Source: Planctomycetales bacterium (GTDB taxonomy: Bacteria > Planctomycetota > Planctomycetia > Isosphaerales > Isosphaeraceae). From it: a stretch of 48,768 nucleotides of DNA. The stretch is from positions 1 to 48,768 of the forward strand of contig DAIDHB010000107.1 in the NCBI GenBank assembly GCA_027452145.1. Direction: 5' to 3'. Below the pieces are notes generated by a model. The model was not told the DNA's origin. It saw only the letters and a program-made list of their open reading frames with translations, and ran no database searches. Positions 1 to 7,026 of this stretch are shown here, piece after piece. Every line of letters starts with the position of its first letter. Position 1 is the stretch's first letter. A program made the position numbers and the translations under genes.

Positions 1-656
1 GCCTCGTCGCGCGAGATCGGGTGCTCCACGCGGACTTCGGAGAACCACGCGCCAAGCTTTCGCCGCATCTCCCCCGGCCGGAACCAGCGCTCGCGTACCG
101 GGCCATGCGCCGGATACATCCAGAGCCCCCGCCGCTCGTCCAGCCATTTCACCGCGGCCGCAGGGAGCCAGGGCCGCTGCGCGTTCATCGCCAGCACGTT
201 CTTGTCCACGATGACCAGAATTCCCCCCGGCCGGAGCACTCGAGCGGCCTCGGCGAGGGCCGCGTCGAGCGCGGCGGGCTCGACGTGCTCGAACACCTCG
301 ACCGCGACGGCCGCGTCAAAGCTCGCCGTCGCGAACGGCAGCCGACGCGCCGAGCCCTGCACCCGATGGAGGCTCGATCCGTCCGCCCGCGCGAGCATCG
401 CCGCCGAGACGTCCAGCCCGACGACCCGCGCGCCCCGCGCCGCCAGCACGCGAGCGAATCGGCCCTTGCCGCATCCCAGGTCAAGCACGCGACGACCCTC
501 GAGTGGCCCGAGCGCGCCCAGGATGGCCCGCGCGCGGGGATCGTCATCGGCCACCTCGGCCTTGAACCGCGCGTGTAGCGCATCGAAGCGGGCGGCCACC
601 GCCGCCTCGATCCGGGGCGTGTCGCTCGTCTTCGGGGTGATCGAGGTGGTCGTCAT
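1..656 (-). CDS. Class I SAM-dependent methyltransferase, 3' end cut by window edge
   Basis: The reading frame starts at an ATG at 656 and stays open to the left edge, so the C-terminus is missing. The translation carries the class I methyltransferase glycine motif LDLGCGKGRFARVL around residues 60-75, followed by the acidic end of strand 2 (GLDVSAAML) and a later LRPGGILVIVDKN stretch, as in UbiE/Methyltransf_11-type enzymes that move a methyl group from S-adenosylmethionine to a small molecule, lipid or glycan. The ATG overlaps the TGA of the upstream glycosyltransferase by four bases (ATGA), so the two are probably translationally coupled. The substrate cannot be read from the sequence. 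Its neighbours suggest a surface glycan or lipid. Confidence 0.85.
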   Translation of the reverse strand, partial: MTTTSITPKTSDTPRIEAAVAARFDALHARFKAEVADDDPRARAILGALGPLEGRRVLDLGCGKGRFARVLAARGARVVGLDVSAAMLARADGSSLHRVQGSARRLPFATASFDAAVAVEVFEHVEPAALDAALAEAARVLRPGGILVIVDKNVLAMNAQRPWLPAAAVKWLDERRGLWMYPAHGPVRERWFRPGEMRRKLGAWFSEVRVEHPISRDE

Positions 657-1420
657 GAGGGCCTCCTCGCCACGATCAGTTCGCGGTGTTTCCAGGCCCG
701 CACCGCCGCCGAAACGCCCGAGAACAGGCAGAAGATGAACCCCTCGACGCCGTCGCGAAACCCCTGCTTGAACAAATAAAGCTTCAAGAACGTCCAGGTC
801 GGGCGGAGCGTCAGGTCCCCGGGCCGGAAGCTCCGACGCTGTTGCGCCAGGCCCTCGGCCTCGAGCGTCGTGTAGCGATTGATCTTCTCGAGGAACACCG
901 TCATGTTCGGGATTGTCCTGTGCGTCAGCACGCCGCCCACCAGGCTGACCGGACCGTTGAGCTCGACGACCTCGTGGACCAGGCCGACCCAGCGCCCCGC
1001 GTCGCGGCGGAACAGCCGTAGCGGCAGATCATGCTGGGTGCCCGAGTAGCCGAACGACCGGCCGAGGATCTCGCTCCGGATCGGCACGCGGTAGCCGACG
1101 TAGGGCGCCTGGCGATAGGCGATGATCCGGCGGACCTCGGCGGCCAGCTCGGGCGTGATCCGCTCGTCGGCGTCGACCGACAGGACCCAGTCGCCGCTCG
1201 CCATCTCGAGGGCGGCATTGCGCTGGCTGGCGAAATCGTCGAAGGCCCGCACGGCCACGCGGTCGGCGTCGCGACGGGCGATGGCCAGCGTCTCATCCCG
1301 GCTGGCCGCGTCCACCACGACGACCCGCTCGTCGGCCCAGCGCGCGGCGGCCAGGCAGTCGGCGAGGTTATGCGCCTCGTCGCGCGCCACGACGAGCACC
1401 GACACGGAGGGCTTACCCAT
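653..1420 (-). CDS. Family 2 glycosyltransferase, KdtX/WaaE-like
   Basis: A 255-residue GT-A glycosyltransferase. It opens with SVLVVARDEAHNLADCL, has VVDAASRDET for nucleotide binding and a DxD-type SVDADERIT motif near residue 80. The RVPIRSEILGR and THRTIPNMTVFLEKINRYTT stretches resemble the WaaE/KdtX branch acting on lipopolysaccharide core or similar glycans. I chose the ATG at 1420, whose frame opens directly into the first beta strand; extension to 1549 adds only low-complexity sequence. The start overlaps the end of the phosphatidyltransferase gene by 8 bases and the stop overlaps the methyltransferase start, so the three form one operon. Donor and acceptor sugars are unknown. Confidence 0.85.
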   Translation of the reverse strand: MGKPSVSVLVVARDEAHNLADCLAAARWADERVVVVDAASRDETLAIARRDADRVAVRAFDDFASQRNAALEMASGDWVLSVDADERITPELAAEVRRIIAYRQAPYVGYRVPIRSEILGRSFGYSGTQHDLPLRLFRRDAGRWVGLVHEVVELNGPVSLVGGVLTHRTIPNMTVFLEKINRYTTLEAEGLAQQRRSFRPGDLTLRPTWTFLKLYLFKQGFRDGVEGFIFCLFSGVSAAVRAWKHRELIVARRPS

Positions 1421-2477
1421 GGCGCCACCCCCTTCGGAGGGCACCGCCCAGGGCGCGGGCCGGGAAATAGACGGCATACGCCGCCAGGGCGATCTCGAGC
1501 CGCCCGAAGGCCGCCAGGACGATCCAGAGATGCCAGCGCAGGTCGGCATGGCCGATCAGGCGAACCAGGTCCGCCAGCCCGCGCGGCCGGCGGCCCCGCA
1601 CGGCCGGCATCGCCACGTGCGGCCCGGCGCCTGCACGTCCGGGTCGGTCCAGCTCATCGCCGAGGCTCGATTGCACGCGGAACATGTATTTTCCGGAGAC
1701 ATATAGCATCCCAAGCAGCAGCCAGGCCGGCGAGCCGTCGCGCACGAAGGCCGCCCAGGCGATCGCGGCGTGCAGGACCAGGTCGACCAGTTCATCGAGG
1801 AATTCGTCGAGCCATCGGCCGAACGCCGAGGCCGTCCCCTGGAGCCGCGCCAATCGGCCGTCGGCCGTGTCGAGGACCAGCGCCACGGCCATCGCCAGCG
1901 CGATCCCCGCGCCCGCCGCGGCACCCGTCGATCCGGCGGCAACGGCGGCCGCCGAGGCCAGCATGAGCGCCGCCGAGGCGACGGTCACCGCGTTGGGCCG
2001 GACTCGCGTCGGCCGCAGGCGCTCGGCAAGCCGCTCGGCCAGCGGGAAGGCCCAGAACTTGCCCAGCGGCTGATAGGTCAACCGCCGGGTCAGCTCCTCG
2101 TCGGCCGACAGGATCGCCTCGGGCCGGTCGAGCCGCCAGAGCACGGCCGACTCGGTCGATCCGCCGCGCCGCAGCCGACGCTTCAGCCGCGCGGGGTCGT
2201 AGAACCGGTCGGTCCGCAGCACGGGTGCCCCGGCGCGGGGCGGGCCCGGAACGAGCACCAGCCGCGACCGCAGGCTCTCGCCCATCAGCTCGGCCAGCTC
2301 GCGATGGTCCTCGGGCCGGGCATGCACGGCGATCGGCTGGCCCGGCGGCGTCACGGCGATCGCCAGCTCGGCGACGTGGCCGAGCATCGTCCGGCCCAGC
2401 ACGACCTCGGCCGCGATCAGCCCGCGCGGACCGCGCGGGCGGGCATCGATCGTGGGGTGCTGCGGCCGAGACGACAT
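1413..2477 (-). CDS. CDP-alcohol phosphatidyltransferase family protein
   Basis: A 354-residue membrane enzyme. The CDP-alcohol phosphotransferase signature is complete: D203-x2-D206-G-x2-A-R211-x8-G220-x3-D224-x3-D228. These enzymes displace CMP from a CDP-linked alcohol or diacylglycerol with a second alcohol to make phospholipid head groups or phosphoglycan precursors. Hydrophobic segments follow residue 165. The first ~150 residues lie outside the catalytic fold. Their opening (GLIAAEVVLGRTMLGHVAELAIAV) looks like a shortened nucleotidyltransferase-like region, as in two-domain inositol-phosphate enzymes, but no intact pyrophosphorylase motif is seen, so that part is inference. First gene of the operon with the two downstream genes. 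The product head group is not identifiable. Confidence 0.85.
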   Translation of the reverse strand: MSSRPQHPTIDARPRGPRGLIAAEVVLGRTMLGHVAELAIAVTPPGQPIAVHARPEDHRELAELMGESLRSRLVLVPGPPRAGAPVLRTDRFYDPARLKRRLRRGGSTESAVLWRLDRPEAILSADEELTRRLTYQPLGKFWAFPLAERLAERLRPTRVRPNAVTVASAALMLASAAAVAAGSTGAAAGAGIALAMAVALVLDTADGRLARLQGTASAFGRWLDEFLDELVDLVLHAAIAWAAFVRDGSPAWLLLGMLYVSGKYMFRVQSSLGDELDRPGRAGAGPHVAMPAVRGRRPRGLADLVRLIGHADLRWHLWIVLAAFGRLEIALAAYAVYFPARALGGALRRGWRHG

Positions 2478-2624
2478 TCCAACGCCTCCCTGCGGCTGAT
2501 CGGCCCGCTCCCGATGGAAGCGTGCCCGGAACCTGATCCTTCCGCGATTCGATCTCGCCAGCTCTCCGACGGGCCGGGCTTCCTTGCCCGCCGCCCGACT
2601 CGACCGTCGCCACTCTTGACTTAT

Positions 2625-3581
2625 CTACCAGTGGAAGCGCCGGTAAAACGCCTCCTGCCGGGCATTCCAGCCGCCCTGTCCGACCGCCAGCTCGCGGCGC
2701 GATTCCCGCACACGGTCGAGCCTCGCGAGCGCCTCCATCATCGCCGCGGCGAAGTCCAGCCGCCCGCGCAACAGCGACGCCCCCAGCCGCACCGGCAGCC
2801 ACAGCAGGTGGGCCAGCAGCCGCGCACCGGCGGTGTTCTTCCACATGAAGAGCAGGGTGTTGCGGCGGGCCAGGCGATCCGAGCCCTCGGCACCCAGCTC
2901 GGTCTCGAACGTGCCGAATCCGCGGTGGTAGGCGACCGACTCGGGGACGTAATACCCGCGATAGCCGGCCATCCAGCCGCGGAAGCCCAGGTCGAGGTCC
3001 TCGATCCGGCCGGGGAAGTAGATCGGGTCATACCCGCCGATCTGGAGGAACCGGCGGCGGTCGACCGCCAGCACCGGCCCGGCCGCCGCGGTCAGGTCGG
3101 GAATCCGCGCGAGCTGCTCGTGACCCGGCACGCGGCACATCCCCTGGATCAGCCCGAACCGGCTGCGAACCCTCGTGCGCATCCCCTCGTAAGTCTGGCC
3201 GTCGAAGGTCCAGCACAGGGGCGCCGTGAACAGCACGTCTTCCCGCTCGGCGAACGGCCGCAGGAGCGGGTCGACCGCATCCGGGTCGAGCTTGACGTCG
3301 TCGTTCAGCAGCAGCACCACCGGCTCGTCGAGCCACGACAGCACCCGGTTGAACGACGCCAGGCCGAGGTTTCGCTCGCGGATCAGCTCGATGTCCGGCC
3401 AGCGGGAGACCACGAATCGGGCCGAGTCGTCCGTCGATCCGTTGTCGACCACCGTCACGCGGCAGGGAACTTTCGAGCGCGCGGCGGCCTCGCGCACAGA
3501 GGGGAGGCATTCTTCCAGCCAGCGCCGGCCGTTGTAGGTGAGGACCAGGATGTGCGTTCGGTGGATCGTCAAGGGTTCCAT
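2625..3581 (-). CDS. Family 2 glycosyltransferase, rhamnosyltransferase-like
   Basis: A 318-residue GT-A enzyme beginning HILVLTYNGRRWLEECL, with VVDNGSTDDSARFV for nucleotide binding, LLLNDDVKLDPDAV as the metal-binding acidic motif (around residues 90-105), and a GGYDPIYFPGRIEDLDLGFR acceptor-side segment with the usual ED. This pattern is common to WbbL-type rhamnosyltransferases that extend surface polysaccharides. The C-terminus ends in an amphipathic stretch without an obvious membrane anchor. It lies 147 bases upstream of the phosphatidyltransferase on the same strand, so it may be the first gene of the same transcription unit. Exact sugar specificity is unknown. Confidence 0.85.
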   Translation of the reverse strand: MEPLTIHRTHILVLTYNGRRWLEECLPSVREAAARSKVPCRVTVVDNGSTDDSARFVVSRWPDIELIRERNLGLASFNRVLSWLDEPVVLLLNDDVKLDPDAVDPLLRPFAEREDVLFTAPLCWTFDGQTYEGMRTRVRSRFGLIQGMCRVPGHEQLARIPDLTAAAGPVLAVDRRRFLQIGGYDPIYFPGRIEDLDLGFRGWMAGYRGYYVPESVAYHRGFGTFETELGAEGSDRLARRNTLLFMWKNTAGARLLAHLLWLPVRLGASLLRGRLDFAAAMMEALARLDRVRESRRELAVGQGGWNARQEAFYRRFHW

Positions 3582-3769
3582 CCCTCGCGACGGGACCTTC
3601 CTGGTTTCGTCTCAATGACTTCCGGCATCCCTTGATCCGGGCCGGACCGGACCGAACCGCGGCCGTCGGCCCCTCGGGGCGAGCCCGCCGGGCCGGGAGC
3701 GTGCCTACCATACGGCGGACGCCCTTTGCGGTCAACCCCGGGCGGAAGCCGGCGACCACGATACGGCGA

Positions 3770-3860
3770 TCGACCGCACGCGGCGTGCAAGACGGCCACC
3801 AGTTCGCCGGCGAACCGTCGGCCGTCGCAGAGCGGCGACGCGAGCCTGGCGGCGATGCCC
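3770..3860 (-). pseudogene. Remnant of a TPR O-GlcNAc-transferase C-terminus
   Basis: The minus strand encodes SPLCDGRRFAGELVAVL in a short open stretch. This is nearly identical to the last residues (SPLCDGRRFARELVTLL) of the intact TPR glycosyltransferase at 8583-10847. DNA similarity is also plain: gtcgcagagcggcgacgcg here against atcgcagagcggcgacgcg there. Nothing upstream in the frame resembles the rest of the protein; it runs into a dispersed inverted repeat. I read it as the last ~30 codons of a deleted paralogue. Confidence 0.6.
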
Positions 3861-3890
3861 GGCGCCGAGTCGCGGAAATCGACCACGCAT

Positions 3891-3960
3891 CCCACGAAGG
3901 GCACGAATCCGGTGGAAGCCGAGGCGGTCCCGATTCGTTGGGATTCGTGCCATTCGTGGG
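3891..3960. repeat. Inverted repeat, 20-base arms
   Basis: Left arm 3891-3910 (CCCACGAAGGGCACGAATCC) and right arm 3941-3960 are reverse complements with one mismatch, separated by 30 bases. The arms belong to the CACGAAnGGCACGAA type of dispersed repeat that recurs just downstream. It sits directly beside the glycosyltransferase remnant. Confidence 0.75.
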
Positions 3961-4073
3961 GACGATTCCATTCCTCGGCGGAGTCCGCTCCCCGCGCCGA
4001 AGGGGCCGTCACCCGGATGCGCATCGCCCGCGGGTGGGCGTTCGGCGGTGGTGTTCAGCGAGGAGTGTCGTCT

Positions 4074-4370
4074 TATCCGTGATATTCGTGCGATCCGTAG
4101 TCACGAATCTCCTTGCCGGCGCGGGGAAACGAGAACGGCCGTGCGGACGGGGTCGGATTTCAACCACGGATGACACGAAGGGCACGGATGGGCGGGAGCT
4201 CGATCCCGGTCTTCTATCCGTGATATCCGTGCGATCCGTGGTCACGAATCTCCTCGCCTGCTCCTTCTTGCCGGCGCGGGGAAAACGAGGACGGTGGTAC
4301 AGACGGGGCCGGATTTCAACCACGGATGACACGAATGGCACGGATAGGCGGGAGGTCGATCCCGGTCGTA
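4074..4370. repeat. Two tandem ~150-base repeat units with internal inverted arms
   Basis: Unit 1 (about 4074-4212) and unit 2 (about 4216-4370) share ATCCGTGATATyCGTGCGATCC, then CACGAATCTCCT, GCCGGCGCGGGGAAA, GGATTTCAACCACGGATGAC and GGCGGGAGsTCGATCCCGGT in the same order. Within each unit the ATCCGTG...ATCCGT left part is an imperfect reverse complement of the CCACGGATGACACGAA...CACGGAT right part, so each unit could fold as a long hairpin. It looks like a MITE-type or REP-type element that has duplicated. No coding signal is seen. Confidence 0.7.
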
Positions 4371-5275
4371 ACGACACTCCTCGAACGCATCCCGCCGAGG
4401 AGTTCGGGCTGTCTGCGTTGCCTTTTCCGTGTGATTTCGATTTTTCCGTGGTTCCTCTTTCCCAGCGACAACGAACGACCGCCTCCGGCTTGGGATCGCA
4501 CATCGCCCTCAGCGCGCAACGCGATCGGAGGCCGCCAGGCTCTGAAACGAACGCCAACGCGACTGCCCTGGGGGCAAAATTGGGTTCGTTTTGCTCAAAT
4601 CCACCTCCCGAGACGCCTTTCGGCGCCGAAATCCCTGCGGACGAGTATGAAGATCATATGAAGATTGGGTTCGTTCGCGCGATTTCGAGGTGTTCAAGCT
4701 TTCAAAAACCCGCCCGGGACCAAATGCACTCATCTTGACCCTCCTGCAAGCAGCAAGGCGCCGATCTAGCAAGTATCCGTTCTTCGCCTGCCCGCGATGC
4801 ATGCCGCGACGCCCGCCGCGCTTCACTGCGGCCCGTCGCGCGCACCATCGTGGATGCACCGCCATCCCGGGCGGGATGACTTTCTTACCGACGACCGAAT
4901 TGAGAAAGAACCGACCGACCAACCCTCTATATAGACTCCAGAGGCCGCCTTTTTGTTTCACGGATCACGGAAATTCTTGCCGGTTTTTTCCGGCCCAGGT
5001 CGTCATAACCCGCAAAAGCGCAATAGTTCGCAAGATAGAAGGGTCGTTTGACAGCACTTCGCTTGGAGTCAACATGATGGTTCGGGCCACCAGGATGACT
5101 GCGAAGCGGACAGCGAGCATGCTGTGGGGCGGGCAGGATGCTTTCCGCGGAAAGGGGACCGAGAACGACTCTTCCCCGCGTCGAGGATCGACCGACTGCC
5201 GCTCACATGGCGGAGCGCCGGGGCGCGGATTATACTGCGCCCGGTCGTTGAAGTCGTCGCTCCCGGGGGGACGCC
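4371..5275. other. Non-coding stretch with short dispersed repeats
   Basis: About 900 bases without a convincing gene. ATTGGGTTCGTT occurs at 4579-4590 and again at 4664-4675. Base composition is visibly more A+T-rich than the genes around it, especially 4890-5080. GCCGG-T6-CCGGC at 4979-4994 is a small hairpin. The frames open here have no recognisable domain or start signal. Confidence 0.55.
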
Positions 5276-5565
5276 ATGGCCACCACACCATCGCTTGCAG
5301 GCGACCTTTTGGCGTCGGAAGCCTGGAAGAGGGGGTCAGCGACGACAAGCCGGAACGCGACCTGGTCGACAAGCGAGGCGACTATGCCGAGGGCCGTGTC
5401 CCGGAGTACTGGATCGTGAATCCGCGGACCGAGACGATCACGGTGCTGAGCCTGCGGGGTGATGCGTACGAGGAAGCGGGCGTCTACCGCCGCGGTGAAG
5501 CGGCGGCATCGGTCCTGCTGCCAGGCCTCACCGTCGCCGTCGCCGCCGTCTTCGACGCAAATTGA
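5276..5565 (+). pseudogene. Truncated Uma2-family (DUF820) gene
   Basis: From about 5326 the frame encodes a typical Uma2 C-terminus: SDDKPERDLVDKRGDYA with the family lysine, then VPEYWIVNPRTETITVL and LLPGLTVAVAAVFD before the stop. The family is usually about 190 residues; the N-terminal part with the substrate-side strands and catalytic Asp is missing. An ATG at 5276 starts MATTPSLAGDLL, a plausible Uma2-type N-terminus, but in another frame. The simplest reading is one gene that lost its middle by an internal deletion that also shifted the frame. Not expected to be functional. Confidence 0.7.
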
Positions 5566-5581
5566 GCGGCCTTCGAGGTGA

Positions 5582-5749
5582 CCCAGCCGTCTCATCGGTC
5601 GACCCATTATCGACGATCAGCTTCCATCCCGGTTGGGTGTGCGTGTGCGTGTGGCGGAACAGGGCCTGGAGGCCGAGCTGCGTGAACGCCCGCTGCCCGC
5701 AGCAGGGGACGATGATCGAGGCCAGCCCGTCGCGATTCTCACAGCTCAT
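5582..5749 (-). pseudogene. N-terminal fragment of a family 2 glycosyltransferase
   Basis: The ATG at 5749 opens a frame with SIIVPCCGQRAFTQLGLQAL and LIVDNGSTDETA, the first ~55 residues of a GT-A glycosyltransferase. Similarity then stops abruptly and the frame ends in an arginine run encoded by the opposite strand of the Uma2 fragment. The gene therefore lost everything after its first two beta strands. The middle contains an HTHTHTQ stretch written by a short GT-rich alternating tract, a likely slippage product. Confidence 0.65.
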
Positions 5750-5841
5750 GGCATGTCCTGCTCCCGCCCGCCGACCGGCCTGCCCCGCGACCCCGGACCG
5801 TCCGTCCGGTCGGGACGGACCGGCGGAAAAAACTAGGAATT

Positions 5842-5879
5842 AGGTCTGACCCCGAGAGCCAGGTCTGACCCCGAGAGCC
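5842..5879. repeat. Tandem 19-base repeat, two copies
   Basis: AGGTCTGACCCCGAGAGCC occurs at 5842-5860 and immediately again at 5861-5879, without mismatch. It lies between the glycosyltransferase fragment and the attC-like site. The rest of 5750-6039 shows no gene I can support. Confidence 0.85.
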
Positions 5880-6039
5880 ATTTGGCAGAGGGAAGAAGGG
5901 AGGTCCTCTGCGCCGGAGGTTGGCTCAGCGAGGCGGCGAGTGCCAGGGGGCGGTGGGATCGGCGGGAGAAGCGGACACGGATCGAGGGCGTCGCGGTAGA
6001 CTGATGTGAGGCCCTCGGGCCTGCCGCGCCAGCGGCTTA

Positions 6040-6099
6040 CTTGAACGAAGCGATCCAGCGGACCCGCCTGCGGCGGGCCGCTGATCTGGGGCGTTAGGC
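6040..6099 (+). other. attC-like recombination site (integron cassette type)
   Basis: A 60-base segment with attC architecture. It has AAC followed by GAAGCGATC on the left (6044-6046 on), then a strong stem CAGCGG-A-CCCGCC/TGC/GGCGGG-CCGCTG (6056-6083) with one extrahelical base. It ends in GATCTGGGGC and a perfect GTTRRRY box, GTTAGGC (6093-6099), where cassette cleavage would fall. The left R-box (CTTGAAC) keeps only the AAC core and is degenerate. No integrase gene is present in the window. The call rests on layout and on the correctly oriented ORF that follows. Confidence 0.5.
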
Positions 6100-6118
6100 G
6101 GCCCGGGAGCCCTCCGCT

Positions 6119-6394
6119 ATGGAAATGCAGGGCGGTGCCTATGGCCTCTACGAGGGCGAGATTGAGCCGCTCTTGCGTCGAGTCCGTCATCACGACGACC
6201 TCGCCGCCATCGAGGCCACACCCTGCCCCTGCTGCGGCGCCGCCCTCCGCGTCCTGGTCTGGCCGGACGGACGATACTTCCAGCTCCTGTGCGCTGGCGT
6301 GCCGCCCCATATGTCAAAGCTTCAGGATCTTGACCCGCCGCCGCCATGGTGGGTCGAGCGAGTCATTGAGCCGGTGGAGTCGATCGTTTCCTAA
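6119..6394 (+). CDS. Small CxxC-containing protein of unknown function, candidate gene cassette
   Basis: A 91-residue ORF starting 19 bases after the GTTAGGC box of an attC-like site and ending 23 bases before a GCCTAAC box, as expected for an integron cassette. The protein has a zinc-ribbon-like centre: C36-P-C-C39 then GAALRVLVWPDGRYFQLLC58, with H64 in PPHMSKLQ. The Cys/His set could bind one zinc ion. No transmembrane segment or signal peptide is visible. I do not recognise a named family. A second in-frame ATG two codons downstream is an equally possible start. Base composition is lower in G+C than neighbouring housekeeping genes by eye. Confidence 0.55.
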   Translation: MEMQGGAYGLYEGEIEPLLRRVRHHDDLAAIEATPCPCCGAALRVLVWPDGRYFQLLCAGVPPHMSKLQDLDPPPPWWVERVIEPVESIVS

Positions 6395-6417
6395 TCCGTG
6401 GACTCATCGCAGTCCGA

Positions 6418-6520
6418 GCCTAACAATCGTGGATTGGAGTCGGCGCAGCCCGACCTCCAATCCATGTTCAACAATCGTGGATTGGAGTCGGCGCAGCCCG
6501 ACCTCCAATCCATGTTCAAG
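6418..6520 (+). repeat. Two tandem attC-like hairpin units, 48-base period
   Basis: Unit 1 spans 6422-6469 and unit 2 spans 6470-6517, apparently identical. Each holds an inverted repeat GGATTGGAGTCGG / CCGACCTCCAATCC with a single bulged base and a six-base loop. The first unit is preceded by GCCTAAC (6418-6424), a perfect RYYYAAC attC box, and the shared junction GTTCAAC (6466-6472) also fits RYYYAAC. The right-hand boxes (GTTCAAC, GTTCAAG) match GTTRRRY poorly. It reads as an attC left half whose right half was altered or which was duplicated. Confidence 0.55.
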
Positions 6521-6800
6521 AAGCCCGGCCGACCCGACGCGGGCCCCTCAATAGGGTAACGCTTCGCGGTGATCACCGGCGATCACCGCAGATGGCGGCT
6601 CTCACAGATCGCCGACGCTCCCCGCGCCGGGGCGCATGCGGTTCGCGAGCGGTTCCCGCGACGACCATCTCGCCTCGCGATCGGCCCGCGGGAGGCCGCC
6701 GGCCGGCCACTTTCCGGCCCCGGCGCGCACTCCGATCGGCCCGCGGTCTCGCCGCGGGGTTCGGCGGCCGCTCCAGATGCGAGGTGCTGATCTCATCGGC
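6521..6800. other. Intergenic stretch with one palindrome
   Basis: No supported gene. A perfect 8-base inverted repeat, GCGGTGAT at 6566-6573 and ATCACCGC at 6582-6589, surrounds an 8-base loop. The open frames here are arginine/proline-rich shadows of GC-rich DNA without domain signal. Confidence 0.5.
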
Positions 6801-7022
6801 CTAACTCGTGTCGAACACCGCCGGGCCCGTCGCCGGCTCGATCCCCAGCCACACCAACGGGCCGCCGCACGCCGGGCATCTCGGGCCCTCGGCGGAGACC
6901 CGCCGCAGCTCGGCCCGGGCAGACCCGAGCACGTACGTCACGCCCGCCCAGATCGCGATCAGCCACCGCAACAACTCCAGCGACACCGACGCCGACGGGC
7001 TCAGCAACCCGTAATGCCGCAC
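6801..7022 (-). CDS. Small hypothetical protein with one CxxC knuckle
   Basis: A 73-residue ORF with a GTG start. It contains a hydrophobic stretch (LLRWLIAIWAGVTYVLGSA, residues 17-35) that could be a membrane or amphipathic helix, then RCPACGGPLVWLG (C49, C52), half of a zinc-ribbon, and a short C-terminal tail. Only one Cys pair is present, so a full zinc site would need a partner or truncation of a longer ancestor. The TAG stop lies inside GTTAGGC on the minus strand. No family was recognised and the gene may be a fragment. Modest confidence that it is translated. Confidence 0.4.
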   Translation of the reverse strand: MRHYGLLSPSASVSLELLRWLIAIWAGVTYVLGSARAELRRVSAEGPRCPACGGPLVWLGIEPATGPAVFDTS

Positions 7023-7026
7023 CTTC

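Noticed and set aside
1770..3635. Long plus-strand open frame opposite the phosphatidyltransferase and glycosyltransferase genes
   Set aside because: It is antisense to two genes with clear domains and has arginine/glutamine-rich composition typical of a GC-rich shadow frame.
4979..4994. GCCGG-T6-CCGGC hairpin as a terminator
   Set aside because: The T run is in the loop, not after the stem, and no gene ends just upstream.
5048..5075. TTGACA with a GTCAA inverted partner as a promoter for the Uma2 remnant
   Set aside because: No -10-like hexamer at 16-18 bases spacing; the downstream gene is broken.
6422..6517. Possible mini-CRISPR made of the two palindromic 48-base units
   Set aside because: The units are directly adjacent with no spacer; the attC-like boxes explain them better.
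6799..6805. GCCTAAC on the plus strand (GTTAGGC on the minus strand) at the end of the small ORF
   Set aside because: No matching R-box or bulged stem within attC distance on either strand. Kept only as a side remark.
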